The translations under genes were made by a program, and so were the position numbers. 64,000 nucleotides of DNA from Tahibacter aquaticus (GTDB lineage: Bacteria > Pseudomonadota > Gammaproteobacteria > Xanthomonadales > Rhodanobacteraceae), in contig NZ_SNZH01000013.1 in NCBI RefSeq assembly GCF_004363655.1, positions 178,216 to 242,215 of the forward strand, written 5' to 3'. Shown in pieces: positions 33,510 through 42,182 of the stretch (its first letter is position 1; every line of letters starts with the position of its first letter). The notes below the pieces were generated by a model, which did no database searches, was not told the DNA's origin, and worked only from the letters and a program-made list of their open reading frames with translations.

Positions 33510-34751
33510 CTAGGCTGCGTCGTTTGCGGCGCTCAGCCGAGGCAGCGCGGCCGCCGTCTCCGGCAGCGCGGCCACCGGCACCGAACGCAACAGCCCGCAC
33601 TTTACCCCGGCCAGCACCTTGAGCATTTCCCCGCGCAGCAGCGGCGCACGACCCAGCGGCCCAAACGCCAGGTCGCGCAGACGGCCGGCCCAGTCGCGCT
33701 CGGACTGGAACAGCGGCGTCAGCCAGCGGCTGAGGAACTGGTAGATCCAGATATGCCGGCGCCGCTCGCGATCGTAGACCTGCAGCGCCGTTCCCAGATC
33801 GGCCTGGCTGGCCAAGGCCCGCGCCAACGCCGCTGCATCGAGCAAGGCCATGTTGGCGCCCTGCCCCAGCTGCGGACTCATCGCATGTGCCGCATCGCCC
33901 AGCCAGGCCACGCGGCCGAGGTGGAAGCGGCGCAGGATCGCGTCGCGATAGATCGCCGGCGCCAGCTGCTGCGTATCGACGATGCTGTGCAGCAGCGGCT
34001 GCACTTGCGGCCAGTAGCCACCGACTTCCTCGCGCCAGGCTGCCACGCCACGCTGCAGCACCGCCTGCAGCTGCGCCGCGGGCAGGCTCCAGAAAAAGCC
34101 GACCTGGTTGGCTGCCGCAGCCTGGCCCGGCAATACGCCGACCGGCAACAGCCCGGCCATGCGCCGCGTGCCGGCGTAACGCTGCAGCAAGGCGCCGTTG
34201 AAACGCTGCTCCGGATCGGCACACAGGCACCACAGCGCGCCCCATGCGTAAACACGGTCGCGCCGGGTCAAGGCCGCGTCGCGCAGGCTCGACGCCGCGC
34301 CGCCGGTCACCAGCACAAGATCGTAAGGACCGTGGCGCTGCCCGCTTTCGTCGCGCAGCTCGCCCTTGTGCGCATCGACCGAAGCAATCGCCACGCCGCT
34401 GCGCAGGCGGGTTTCCAGCTGTTCGTCGCGCAGAATCTGGAACAGCGCACCGCGCTGGATGCCCAGGCCGAACCAGCGCGGATCCAGCCCCGCATAGTCC
34501 ATATCGATGACGCGGCGTCCGCTGGTCGTATCGCCGCGCAACTGGCGCACCGGCTGGCCGCAAGCCAGCGCCGCATCGAACAGGCCCAGCTCGGCCAGCA
34601 CGCACAGGCCCGTCGGCTGCAGCAACAGGCCGGCACCGACCGGCCGCGGCTGCGGCGCGCGCTCGAACACTTCCAGGCGATGACCTTGCCGCGCCAGCAG
34701 GCGTGCCGCTGCCTGCCCTGCCGTGCCATAGCCGATCACGGCAATATCCAT
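33510..34751 (-). CDS. FAD-dependent monooxygenase (UbiH/PHBH superfamily)
   Basis: 413 aa with an N-terminal FAD Rossmann motif (AVIGYGTAGQAAARLL), a DG-like motif region (LRDESGQRHGPYDLVLVTGG) and the second FAD motif WLGDAAHAMSPQLGQGANMALLDA. It hydroxylates an aromatic or polyketide-like substrate using NAD(P)H and O2; the substrate is unknown. ATG 34751 is preferred over GTG 34763. No dedicated pathway genes are adjacent. Confidence 0.9.
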   Translation of the reverse strand: MDIAVIGYGTAGQAAARLLARQGHRLEVFERAPQPRPVGAGLLLQPTGLCVLAELGLFDAALACGQPVRQLRGDTTSGRRVIDMDYAGLDPRWFGLGIQRGALFQILRDEQLETRLRSGVAIASVDAHKGELRDESGQRHGPYDLVLVTGGAASSLRDAALTRRDRVYAWGALWCLCADPEQRFNGALLQRYAGTRRMAGLLPVGVLPGQAAAANQVGFFWSLPAAQLQAVLQRGVAAWREEVGGYWPQVQPLLHSIVDTQQLAPAIYRDAILRRFHLGRVAWLGDAAHAMSPQLGQGANMALLDAAALARALASQADLGTALQVYDRERRRHIWIYQFLSRWLTPLFQSERDWAGRLRDLAFGPLGRAPLLRGEMLKVLAGVKCGLLRSVPVAALPETAAALPRLSAANDAA

Positions 34752-34846
34752 TGTCTTGGCCACGCCCGCGCCCTCCGTCCCTGGTCGCTACGGTAACCAA
34801 AGCGCAGCGCGGCGGCGCGCTTGCGACAACGCGCCGCAAGGAAAAA

Positions 34847-35290
34847 CTATTTGCTCTTGTCGGTGTTCTTGCCGGCAGCCCTTTCCGCACTGGCCGCCTT
34901 GCGCTCGGCGCGCATGGCCTTGTAATCGACCGGCTGTATCGAGGCGATATTGCAGCGATCACCGCCTGCGATGACATGGTCGAAACGCGCGTTGACCTTG
35001 TGCAGCGTGGAACTCAGGCCAACGGCCTTGGCCCAGGGCAGGTCCGTACAGGGTGGCAACACCTTGATCAGCCAGGCCGTATTGATGGCCGTCCACACCA
35101 CCACCGCTTCGGTGCCCAGCGCCTCGTAGCTCTGCAGGCGCCAGAACGGCATCGACTCCACGGGTGCGCCGGCAAAGCGCTCGAACTCCGCCAGGCGTGC
35201 GGCCTCGCGCTCGGACAGGGCCTGCGCCGGCAGCGCTGTCGCCAGCGCCAACAGCAGCAGCGTTCGGGTCATGCAGGAACGGATAGACAT
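34847..35290 (-). CDS. DUF6491-like secreted protein
   Basis: 147 aa: signal peptide (TRTLLLLALATALPAQA), then a small domain with FWRLQSYEALGTEAVVVWT, INTAWLIKVLPPCTDLPWAK and GDRCNIASIQPVDY. I recall this as DUF6491, a family frequent in Xanthomonas-like bacteria, of unknown function. Two Cys residues could form a disulfide. GGAG lies upstream of the ATG. Confidence 0.75.
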   Translation of the reverse strand: MSIRSCMTRTLLLLALATALPAQALSEREAARLAEFERFAGAPVESMPFWRLQSYEALGTEAVVVWTAINTAWLIKVLPPCTDLPWAKAVGLSSTLHKVNARFDHVIAGGDRCNIASIQPVDYKAMRAERKAASAERAAGKNTDKSK

Positions 35291-35420
35291 GAGCTTGCTC
35301 CGGAATTCGCGTCGTCACCGAGATGATGACGAAACGAGACCGCAGCAGGGTCGCACAGGCGGCGATGAAATTTCATTCATGCCGCCGCGGCGGCAACGAT
35401 GAGCCCACACCCAGTACCGC

Positions 35421-37796
35421 TCAACCGCGGACCAGGCCGGCCGCCTCTTCCGCCTGTTCGCGTTCGAACTTCGACAGCTTGGCCGCCACGTCCATATAGC
35501 GCTGGCGCACCGCCGCGTCGTCCGGCATCTGACGGGCCAGTTCGACCAGCACTTCGCGACATTCGAAATCCGACCCGATGCCCGCCGCCGCATCCAGCAC
35601 CGCCAGTGCGCCGTCGTGCTTGAGCGAACCTTTGCGCAGCAAGGCCAGCAGCGCTTCGCGCCGCTCGTAGTCCGAACCTATCCTGGCCACCGCCTTGGCG
35701 TAATGCGGTGCGAGCTTCTCCACATCGTCGGCTTTTTCCGCCACACCGATGAGCAAGCTGCGCTGCTCGTAGTCCGAACCGATACGGCCGCCGGCAGCGA
35801 GAATTTCCAGCAAGGCCGCATCGTCGCCGCGCGTGCGGTCGAGCAAGGCTTCCAGGCTGCGCCGGCGCTCGTAATCCGAACCGATACCGTCGACCACGTC
35901 CAGCCATACCCGGCGCAGCTGTGCATCGCGGCCGATGCGCCCGGCACACTGCACCAGCAATTCCGCCCGCTCGTAATCCGACCCGATGCTGCCCGCACTC
36001 TGCAACACCTTGGTCAACTGCGGCGCAGCCACCTGCTGATTGGCCAGCGTCGCCGACAGCACTTGGCGGCGCTCGTAGTCCGAACCGATCTTGCCGACTT
36101 CGGCCAGCGCCAGATCCAGCTCGGCTGCAGTCAGCTCGTGCTTTTTCAGCAGCTCGCCCAGGTGCCGGCCGCGCGAATAGTCCGACTTGATCTGCGCCAC
36201 TTCCTGCAGCACTGCGGTCGCACCGCCGCGCTTGTACAGACGGGCCACGCGCTCGGCCACATTCACCGCCGATTCGCGCAACAGCTGCGGCACGATCGCC
36301 GCCACCCATGCCTTGGCCTCCGCATCGAAGGCCTGCTCCTTGCCGTCGCGCCAGTAGCGGCTGCTCACGCTGTCGCCGGCACCGACATACTCGACCTTGC
36401 GCGTCACACCGCCGGCGCTCTCCTCGAACGACACCTTGGCGCCGGCCGACAGCGATTCGATCGCCGTCTCGGTCTCGTTGAACGACACCTCGCCAGTCGA
36501 CTGGAACTCCAGCTTGTGCCCGGCCGAGCGAATGCTGATACGCGTGTTTCCATTGATCGTTTGTGCAGAAGTACAACTTCCGCTCGATGTGTCGCAGCCT
36601 GTGTTCTGCGAATCGGAACGGCTGATGCGCACCGAATCGGCCGATACCGCGGTGGAAATAACGAACGCCGGCACCGCCAGTGCCGCCACGATCACGGCCG
36701 CCAGCGGCAACAGGCGGCTACCCAGGGAAATTGGAAACGCAGACATCGGAACTCCTTCGAGCAGACGCTCGGCTCGTTGCAACAGGGGCGAACGCGGCGC
36801 AGCCATGGCCACGGCGAACGCGGGAAATTGAGGATTGAGGCGCTGCTCCAGACACCGCGCCAGGCATTCGGCCAGCGGCCGGCCGTCGCCGAGTACGCGC
36901 GCCGCGGCGGCATCGCATTCCAGTTCCGCCAGCGTATCCAGGCGCTGCAGGGCAACTGCACTCAACGGCAATGGCCACAGCAGCCCACGCCACAAGGCCA
37001 GGCCAAAACGCCACAGAGGATCCAGGCGCACCAGATGCGACAGTTCGTGCGCCAACAGCGCACGGCGCTGCTCGCGCGGCAGCGGCAAGGCCCAGACCGG
37101 CAGCAGGATCAGCCCCGACCAGGTCGCCATCGGACTGGCGATCTCGGTACTGATGCGCAGCGACGGCACCGCAACAGCGAACGCCCGCGCCACCTGCGCG
37201 GCATCGTCCTGCCATTCGCTCGCTTCGAGTTCCAAGGCATTGCGCTGCAGCCGCCGCAATGCCACTGCGGCAAGCAGCAGGCGCAGCCCGCACCACAAGG
37301 CATAGACCAGCCAGACTGCCAGCAGCCACGGCAGGCTGCGCGCAACCAGCGCCGGCAACGCAGCCGGTATCGTCAGTGCCGCTGGCGCTGACTTACCGTC
37401 CGCCCGCAGTGCCAATGCGGCGGGCGAATGGGCTTGCACCGTTTCCGGATCGCGCACGGTGCTGACCTTGGCCCACGCCGCGGGCGTAGTCCGCGTGGAC
37501 AGCGCACGTGTTGCCTCCGATGGCGGCACCGGCGCGCTGCCCAGCGTCGCAGGCGAGTCTGCTGCCGGCATCGGCACCTGCAGCAGCGGCGCCAGCAGCG
37601 GGCCGCCCTGTGTGGCCGCCAGCCCCAGCTGCAGCAGCGCGCTGGCAACACTACCCAGCACCGCGCTGCGCCAGAGAAATTCCCGCGCCGCTACACGCCG
37701 CACCCAGCCCAACCGTTCCAGCGCCCAGGCCACGGCGAGAAACAGCGTCGCGTGCAGCAACAACGTCAGCAGCACGATGCCGATGCGCTCACTCAT
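35421..37796 (-). CDS. BlaR1/MecR1-like M56 membrane peptidase with C-terminal GSDYER repeats
   Basis: About 791 aa. Membrane segments (ERIGIVLLTLLLHATLFLAVA, LPWLLAVWLVYALWCGLRLLLA) surround an M56 zinc peptidase domain with ALLAHELSHLVRLDP (HExxH-type). Then comes a soluble periplasmic part. In place of the penicillin-binding sensor of BlaR1, the C-terminal 280 residues hold seven repeats of about 35 residues built around a SDY-E/S-R core (GSDYERRQ, GSDYERAE, GSDYEQRS and others). It likely signals by cleaving the BlaI-type repressor encoded just upstream, with which it overlaps by 8 bp. The inducer is unknown. Confidence 0.88.
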   Translation of the reverse strand: MSERIGIVLLTLLLHATLFLAVAWALERLGWVRRVAAREFLWRSAVLGSVASALLQLGLAATQGGPLLAPLLQVPMPAADSPATLGSAPVPPSEATRALSTRTTPAAWAKVSTVRDPETVQAHSPAALALRADGKSAPAALTIPAALPALVARSLPWLLAVWLVYALWCGLRLLLAAVALRRLQRNALELEASEWQDDAAQVARAFAVAVPSLRISTEIASPMATWSGLILLPVWALPLPREQRRALLAHELSHLVRLDPLWRFGLALWRGLLWPLPLSAVALQRLDTLAELECDAAAARVLGDGRPLAECLARCLEQRLNPQFPAFAVAMAAPRSPLLQRAERLLEGVPMSAFPISLGSRLLPLAAVIVAALAVPAFVISTAVSADSVRISRSDSQNTGCDTSSGSCTSAQTINGNTRISIRSAGHKLEFQSTGEVSFNETETAIESLSAGAKVSFEESAGGVTRKVEYVGAGDSVSSRYWRDGKEQAFDAEAKAWVAAIVPQLLRESAVNVAERVARLYKRGGATAVLQEVAQIKSDYSRGRHLGELLKKHELTAAELDLALAEVGKIGSDYERRQVLSATLANQQVAAPQLTKVLQSAGSIGSDYERAELLVQCAGRIGRDAQLRRVWLDVVDGIGSDYERRRSLEALLDRTRGDDAALLEILAAGGRIGSDYEQRSLLIGVAEKADDVEKLAPHYAKAVARIGSDYERREALLALLRKGSLKHDGALAVLDAAAGIGSDFECREVLVELARQMPDDAAVRQRYMDVAAKLSKFEREQAEEAAGLVRG

Positions 37797-38178
37797 GTTC
37801 GCGCCCTCCCCGGGCCAGCTTCTTGCGCAGCTTTTCCAGATCGCCGGGCGCAATCTCTGCCTCGTCCACCAGATGCGATACCAGCGCCTTGGCGTCACCG
37901 CCGAACAGACTGCCCAGCAATTCACTGACCATCGATCGCCGCACTTCCGACTCGCTTACCCGCGCCACGTAATAAACCTGGCGCGCATCGCGCCGCAGCG
38001 CCACCACGCCGCGCTTCTCCAGCCGCGTCAGCATCGTCGCCACGGTGGTGTGCTTGATCCCCCGCTCCTGCGCCAGCACCTCGGCCACCTCTGCCGTGCT
38101 GCATTCCCCGCGTAACCACAGCACGCGCATCAGCGCAATCTGCAGATCGCTCAACACCACATCCGGCGCATTCGCCAT
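37789..38178 (-). CDS. BlaI/MecI-family transcriptional repressor
   Basis: 129 aa winged-helix repressor: LSDLQIALMRVLWLRGECSTAEVAEVL, then KHTTVATMLTRLEKRGVV (recognition helix) and the dimerisation tail. It pairs with the M56 peptidase gene downstream (8-bp overlap). A perfect 7-bp inverted repeat 22 bases upstream of the start fits its operator, so it probably represses its own operon until cleaved. Confidence 0.93.
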   Translation of the reverse strand: MANAPDVVLSDLQIALMRVLWLRGECSTAEVAEVLAQERGIKHTTVATMLTRLEKRGVVALRRDARQVYYVARVSESEVRRSMVSELLGSLFGGDAKALVSHLVDEAEIAPGDLEKLRKKLARGGREHE

Positions 38179-38199
38179 AGCCACTCTCTACACCTGTCG

Positions 38200-38215
38200 T
38201 ACTACAGTTGTAGTA
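38200..38215. promoter_or_regulatory. Palindromic operator for the BlaI-type repressor
   Basis: TACTACA-GT-TGTAGTA is a perfect inverted repeat with arms of 7 bp, centred on TACA/TGTA, the core known for BlaI/MecI operators. It lies 22-37 bases upstream of the repressor's ATG. Confidence 0.85.
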
Positions 38216-38493
38216 GATGGGTGATGCGGTTGCAATTGGCCGGAAGTCATGGCCGCGCCGGCGCTGTCGTCCCTGCGTGTCTGCTCGCCCACGTGCCCGC
38301 CCGCCCCCAGCGCAGGCCAGTACGAGGAGTCTGCCCCGCCTGCTCCGGCGCGCGGAGTAACCAGGGCAGCCCCCACACCTGCTGAGGCGAAAATCGCCGC
38401 ACTGCGCGCTTGTTTCCGCGCAAAAGGCGCATCCTGCAAACGACCTGGCCAACGGCAGCGGCTGGTCAATTCTTAAGCAATCGAAATCCGCGC

Positions 38494-38524
38494 TTGACTC
38501 CGCAACCCTGCCCCGATTTAATAC
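38494..38524 (+). promoter_or_regulatory. Probable sigma-70 promoter of tRNA-Phe
   Basis: TTGACT (38494-38499) and TAATAC (38519-38524) are 19 bases apart, with overlapping alternatives at 17-18; they end about 46 bases before the tRNA. Bases 38,216-38,493 hold no gene I can support. Confidence 0.6.
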
Positions 38525-38570
38525 GCGGCCTTCCCGCTGCGACCGCTCTGGTCGCACGCAGCAACACTCA

Positions 38571-38646
38571 GGCCGGGTAGCTCAGTTGGTAGAGCAGGGG
38601 ATTGAAAATCCCCGTGTCGGCGGTTCGATTCCGTCCCCGGCCACCA
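38571..38646 (+). tRNA. tRNA-Phe (anticodon GAA)
   Basis: A complete 76-base cloverleaf: acceptor stem GGCCGGG/CCCGGCC, D arm GCTC...GAGC, anticodon stem GGGGA/TCCCC with GAA at 38604-38606, T arm GGCGG-TTCGATT-CCGTC, and encoded ACCA end. The accessory region begins directly behind it, so its 3' end is a likely island attachment site, although I found no duplicated 3' end further right. Confidence 0.97.
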
Positions 38647-38762
38647 TTTAATCAAGCACTTACGTCACGCGTCGTCACGAACCCACGGGCTATGGCTCCC
38701 TTGTGGCTCCCTGGCGAACCGAATGATGCCGCCGGCCGATCCGTTGCGGTAGGCTTTGTTCC

Positions 38763-39395
38763 ATGACGAGCCTTTTGTCCACAGATCCACTTTTGTCGGC
38801 GGTTGCGGCGTTCCCGCGGCCGCTGCTTTTGACGGAGAAGGACGTCGCCGCACTGCTGCGGTGTTCGACGCGGCTGCTGCAGCAATGGCGCGCCGATGGC
38901 GTATCGCCGCCGGCGTGGATGGCGCTGGGTCCGAAGCTCGTTCGTTATCCGGCGGCGGCGCTCATCGCTTGGATCGACGGCGGCGCCGGCACGTCGAAAG
39001 CACCGCGGTCGATCGCTGCTACGACGGTAGCCCCCGTGACGGACGGTTTGTTCGCACCCGATTGGGCCGGCGCCGGCTTCGACGAGCCGCCGTTCCGCGG
39101 CGGGCGGCGACCTAAGGTCCGCCGCACGTCGTTCATGGGCCTGCTCAGCACCGGCCTGCCCGACGAGGAATGGCTGTTCGTCGTCAGAAGCGCCTCCGGC
39201 CGCCCGATTGAGTTCGTCGAATCGCTGCAGCACGACCGCAGCGACGACGACGAGGTGGTGTGGCTTCGGCTGGATGAATACCTTGAGGCGAGCGCGCGCG
39301 CAGCCGCGCACGCGGCCGCATCGTCCTTTCAAACCGTTTTGGAAGAATCCATGCCAGATGCTGAACCTAACCGCTATCGACGTGAACCGCTCTGA
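38763..39395 (+). CDS. Helix-turn-helix protein, AlpA/excisionase-like N-terminus
   Basis: 210 aa. The N-terminal 70 residues (LLLTEKDVAALLRCSTRLLQ and the following WRADGVSPPAW... RYPAAALIAWID) match the short MerR/AlpA winged-helix fold found in excisionases and small phage regulators. The remaining part is of unknown type. It is the first gene after tRNA-Phe, a position typical of island regulators or directionality factors. Confidence 0.7.
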   Translation: MTSLLSTDPLLSAVAAFPRPLLLTEKDVAALLRCSTRLLQQWRADGVSPPAWMALGPKLVRYPAAALIAWIDGGAGTSKAPRSIAATTVAPVTDGLFAPDWAGAGFDEPPFRGGRRPKVRRTSFMGLLSTGLPDEEWLFVVRSASGRPIEFVESLQHDRSDDDEVVWLRLDEYLEASARAAAHAAASSFQTVLEESMPDAEPNRYRREPL

Positions 39396-39416
39396 CCGAG
39401 CGGCGCCAAGGAGACC

Positions 39417-39698
39417 GTGCTAGAACCGAAGCACGGTCATAAAGCCAAGCCGCAGTCCTCGGGATTCGACGATCGGGGCAGCAGGAGCGGGTTGGAAGGT
39501 CGCCGGGGTCGCTCGCCGGACGGCCCTCCGCAATGCACCGCAGCCAGCGCGATCCGTCACGGTCAGGCCGAGCACAAGAAGCTGACGTGGAATCCAGACA
39601 AGCGCAGCAACGACCGCGCTCGCTGGGCCGCACTACTTGGCCGGGAAGCCGAGCGTGTGCTGCTTGAGACGAAAAGATCCGCTTTAGCGCCTGGATGA
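39417..39698 (+). CDS. Hypothetical basic protein, doubtful
   Basis: 93 aa, starting at GTG 39417 right behind AAGGAG (spacing of only 3). It lies 21 bp after the excisionase-like gene. The sequence is basic and polar (PKHGHKAKPQSSGFDDRG, KRSNDRARWAALLGREAERV) with no family I know. The start and ribosome site speak for it, the composition does not prove it. From its end to 39,845 nothing else is seen. Confidence 0.35.
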   Translation: MLEPKHGHKAKPQSSGFDDRGSRSGLEGRRGRSPDGPPQCTAASAIRHGQAEHKKLTWNPDKRSNDRARWAALLGREAERVLLETKRSALAPG

Positions 39699-39845
39699 TT
39701 GGGCACTGGAGCGGCAGTGGGTCTGGCAACGTCAGGGTGGCACGCCGCTCAGGGCAGTTCACCACTCCGCCCCTCACTCACTTGCTCGCTATCCTTTCGA
39801 TGTGCGCTTAAGCTCGGCTAAGCGACCACAAAGGAAGAATGCGAC

Positions 39846-40175
39846 ATGCGCCCCGAATGTTCCGGAAATGCGATTTTTAGGGTCATAGCAACCGACAAAC
39901 AGGTCAAGATCCCGTCCGATGAGTTGGAGTGGCAAGACGAGGTCGAGGAAGGTAGTGAATCCAGCATGGGGCCTCGCAGAACCCACTACGCTGAGGCCGA
40001 AGTCGGCGACGAGGGGCATACGGTCGTTTGGAACCTATGGGAATACCCTCTTGGCGCCCCAGAGGACTCGCAGACGGAATACAACAAAGAGGTCCTTGAG
40101 CTCGTTCAGGACTTCGATTATCGGCTGGTGCATGATCCGGAGGACAGGAGGGAGCCGGAGGAACCGGAGGAGTAA
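39846..40175 (+). CDS. Small acidic hypothetical protein
   Basis: 109 aa, strongly acidic, with an AGGAAG ribosome site before the ATG. It ends in a Glu/Pro tail (RREPEEPEE). Order and composition (VIATDKQVKIPSDELEWQDEVEE, VVWNLWEYP, EVLELVQDFDY) look like a folded acidic protein, reminiscent of antirestriction or DNA-mimic proteins only by charge. I do not recognise the family. Confidence 0.6.
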   Translation: MRPECSGNAIFRVIATDKQVKIPSDELEWQDEVEEGSESSMGPRRTHYAEAEVGDEGHTVVWNLWEYPLGAPEDSQTEYNKEVLELVQDFDYRLVHDPEDRREPEEPEE

Positions 40176-40634
40176 CGTACGCACTGCTTGGTGCCTATGC
40201 TAGCCCGTGGATACCTACGCTTTCTTTGAGATGGGCGCCGGTGAAAGGCCCGCCGTAACTGCACCTCGTCCGAGCTGAAGTCCGCGATCATGAGCGGCGT
40301 AAAAGGATACCTCGACTGAGGAAAATCCTAGGTATCGACCCTCTGCCAACCTATTGAATCTGCACGTAAAGATGAAAAACCGGCAAAAGAATAGCGGGCG
40401 ATGGGATGGATGTACACCCCATCGTAAGCGACTGATCCGCTGAGGGAGTCAGCGCGCTAACGGCTCGAAAAAGGATAGCCCGAGGGATACCTGGGCTCGG
40501 CGGCGAACGTAGCAAACCCGCGGTTTTGAAGTCGAGAGAAACGCTGCCCCAGGTTCTGCGGGGGGGGCTGCACCATCTCTGCTCCTGCGTCTGGCCCTGA
40601 GGGACGGTTCCCCCAGGGCCAGGACTCATCCGGC
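40176..40634. other. 459-bp interval without a supported gene
   Basis: No convincing frame on either strand. Near 40,591-40,622 a hairpin (CTGGCCCTG ... CAGGGCCAG) lies just behind the stop of the leftward DUF6573-like gene, without a T run. It may be a Rho-assisted or degenerate terminator. Confidence 0.4.
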
Positions 40635-41024
40635 TCAGTCTTCGTCCGGCGCGAGGATCGTGGCGACGCATTCGCCCTGGTCGCCCGGTCCAAGTACCAG
40701 GGCGAGCCTCGTCAGCTGCGGGTGGCGTCCGCCGCGTGGCACCACCCGGACATCAAACTCGACCCGCCCGGTGTCGCCGCGGCGGGCAGCAGCTCGTGCC
40801 GCAAGCGACGCCATCCAGACAACGTCCCACAGCCGGCCGTCCTCGTCCTGCGGCGTCCTTTCATCCGGGCTCCAGCTGACGCACGTTGCCCAGACCTGGG
40901 CCGTCAGCGCCACGGGCACCTTGAAGCCGGCTTCCTGCGCCATCGCCCCGGCGTCCATCAGCACGCCATCGTCGAGGGCCTCGCGGCGGGTGTACGTATG
41001 GATGACGTCGTCGTTGGTGAACAT
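40635..41024 (-). CDS. DUF6573-like small protein, copy 1 (intact)
   Basis: 129 aa. Conserved N-terminus DDVIHTYTRREALDDGVLMDAGAMAQEAGF, then ALTAQVWATCVSW and a C-terminal strand region (VEFDVRVVPRGG) ending PDED. I recall this family as DUF6573, common on plasmids and integrative elements; its function is unknown. A strong ribosome site (AAGGAAGGAG) precedes ATG 41024. The gene sits behind a 195-bp leader repeated twice more in the window. Copy 4 at 62692-63081 is its closest relative here. Confidence 0.8.
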   Translation of the reverse strand: MFTNDDVIHTYTRREALDDGVLMDAGAMAQEAGFKVPVALTAQVWATCVSWSPDERTPQDEDGRLWDVVWMASLAARAAARRGDTGRVEFDVRVVPRGGRHPQLTRLALVLGPGDQGECVATILAPDED

Positions 41025-41040
41025 GCGCTGCTCCTTCCTT

Positions 41041-41235
41041 CGTGGTCCGGTCCCCGGGCATCGGGGTTCCGATGCCCGGAATGGGCGAACCCCCGCCCGG
41101 AGGGAGGCGCGGTCAGGGGAGCGGCGGCGGAACGCCGGCGCAGGACCACGGCTGGTGCGGGCTGGAGCGATCGAAGGGAGCGACGACTCGGGCCGGGGGC
41201 CGGCCCTTGACCGGAGAAGCCGAACGCGAGGGCTG
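41041..41235 (-). repeat. DUF6573 leader repeat, copy 1
   Basis: About 195 bp directly 5' of the intact gene, nearly identical to 49565-49759 and 63098-63293 and in the same orientation. It contains a perfect 11-bp hairpin (41054-41079, arms CCGGGCATCGG, loop GGTT) just upstream of the ribosome site and several further GC-rich inverted stretches. It could be a structured 5' untranslated RNA or promoter cassette. Bases 41,236-41,450 hold nothing else I recognise. Confidence 0.8.
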
Positions 41236-41450
41236 CTTTAGCTCCGTTTTCCGCTTGTCCTGTGAGAGGAGTCGTCGCTGTACGGCAGTGGTGGAAGGTT
41301 GTCCACGCCTACGCACCGTTCGGCCGTCCGATTTCGCTGGTCCTCGGACGGTCAACCCGCGTTGACCGACCCATCCGGTGAGGGTTCAACCGCCTGCTGA
41401 CCGGCAGCGGATCCTGACCGGCTTGTTTTCCTCTTTCAGCAGGTTTTCCT

Positions 41451-41786
41451 ATGGCTTACGTTTACTTGATCGCCGAAGAACCACACCCCGGCGAGACCAG
41501 CGGTCCGTGGACCAAGATCGGTTTCTCGAACAACCCACCTGAATGGCGGCTCGGCGCGAACCTGAAGCGCGGCAACTCCCGCGCGTTGTCCGTGGCGGCC
41601 GCTTTCAAATACCCCACCGAGGCCGACGCGCTGGCGGCCGAACGGCTCGCGCAACAGCAGTTCTCGAGTACCTGCGTGGGGAAAGAGTGGTTCCGCGTAG
41701 GTTGGCAGGACGTGGCCCGGTGGTTCGGCAGCGTTGGCGCCATCGCCCGCACGGCTGAGGACATCGCCGCAGACAAGTTGAGGTAA
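41451..41786 (+). CDS. GIY-YIG-like (T5orf172-type) nuclease-family protein
   Basis: 111 aa: YVYLIAEEPHPGETSG, then WTKIGFSNNPPEWRLGANLK and RGNSRALSVAAAF, then EADALAAERLAQQQF and KEWFRV. The Y-x-Y/VYLI start, TKIGFSNNPxxRL core, Glu in the helix and F-x(n)-EWF end match the T5orf172 branch of the GIY-YIG fold. Such proteins in mobile elements are putative nucleases. It forms a pair with the next gene (3 bp gap). Confidence 0.7.
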   Translation: MAYVYLIAEEPHPGETSGPWTKIGFSNNPPEWRLGANLKRGNSRALSVAAAFKYPTEADALAAERLAQQQFSSTCVGKEWFRVGWQDVARWFGSVGAIARTAEDIAADKLR

Positions 41787-41789
41787 CCG

Positions 41790-42083
41790 ATGAACGATTC
41801 CAGCAACCCGATCCAGGCCGTCACGGACGACCAGATTCGCACCGCGATCGAACGGCTGCGGCGCAACAAGCAGCTTTTCAGCACGGTGGACGTGATCCGC
41901 GCCATCCTCGGCTTCTACCACCGGGATGTCGGCGTCCGCGGCGCATCGCCCAACGGCATGTTCGGCAAGCGCCTCATGAAGTACGCGCATGAGTTCGGCA
42001 TCGCCCGAGTGCCGCCGGACCAGCCGGTGGACGACGGCGAGGGAGGCACGACGACAGCCGCGATGTGGCGGCCGGCACCGTAG
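41790..42083 (+). CDS. Hypothetical protein, partner of the GIY-YIG-like gene
   Basis: 97 aa: TDDQIRTAIERLRRNKQLF, STVDVIRAILGFYHRDVGVR and SPNGMFGKRLMKYAHEFGI suggest a small helical, winged-helix-like fold. It starts 3 bp after the preceding stop, so both are co-translated. Family unknown. Confidence 0.65.
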   Translation: MNDSSNPIQAVTDDQIRTAIERLRRNKQLFSTVDVIRAILGFYHRDVGVRGASPNGMFGKRLMKYAHEFGIARVPPDQPVDDGEGGTTTAAMWRPAP

Positions 42084-42182
42084 CGTCGGATCGTCGGGCC
42101 GTCAGTCGCGAACAATTTTCATGAGAGTTTTTTTCCTATTGCGGCAGAAGTTGCATAGACCAAACCGCCGCCGGGAATCTCC

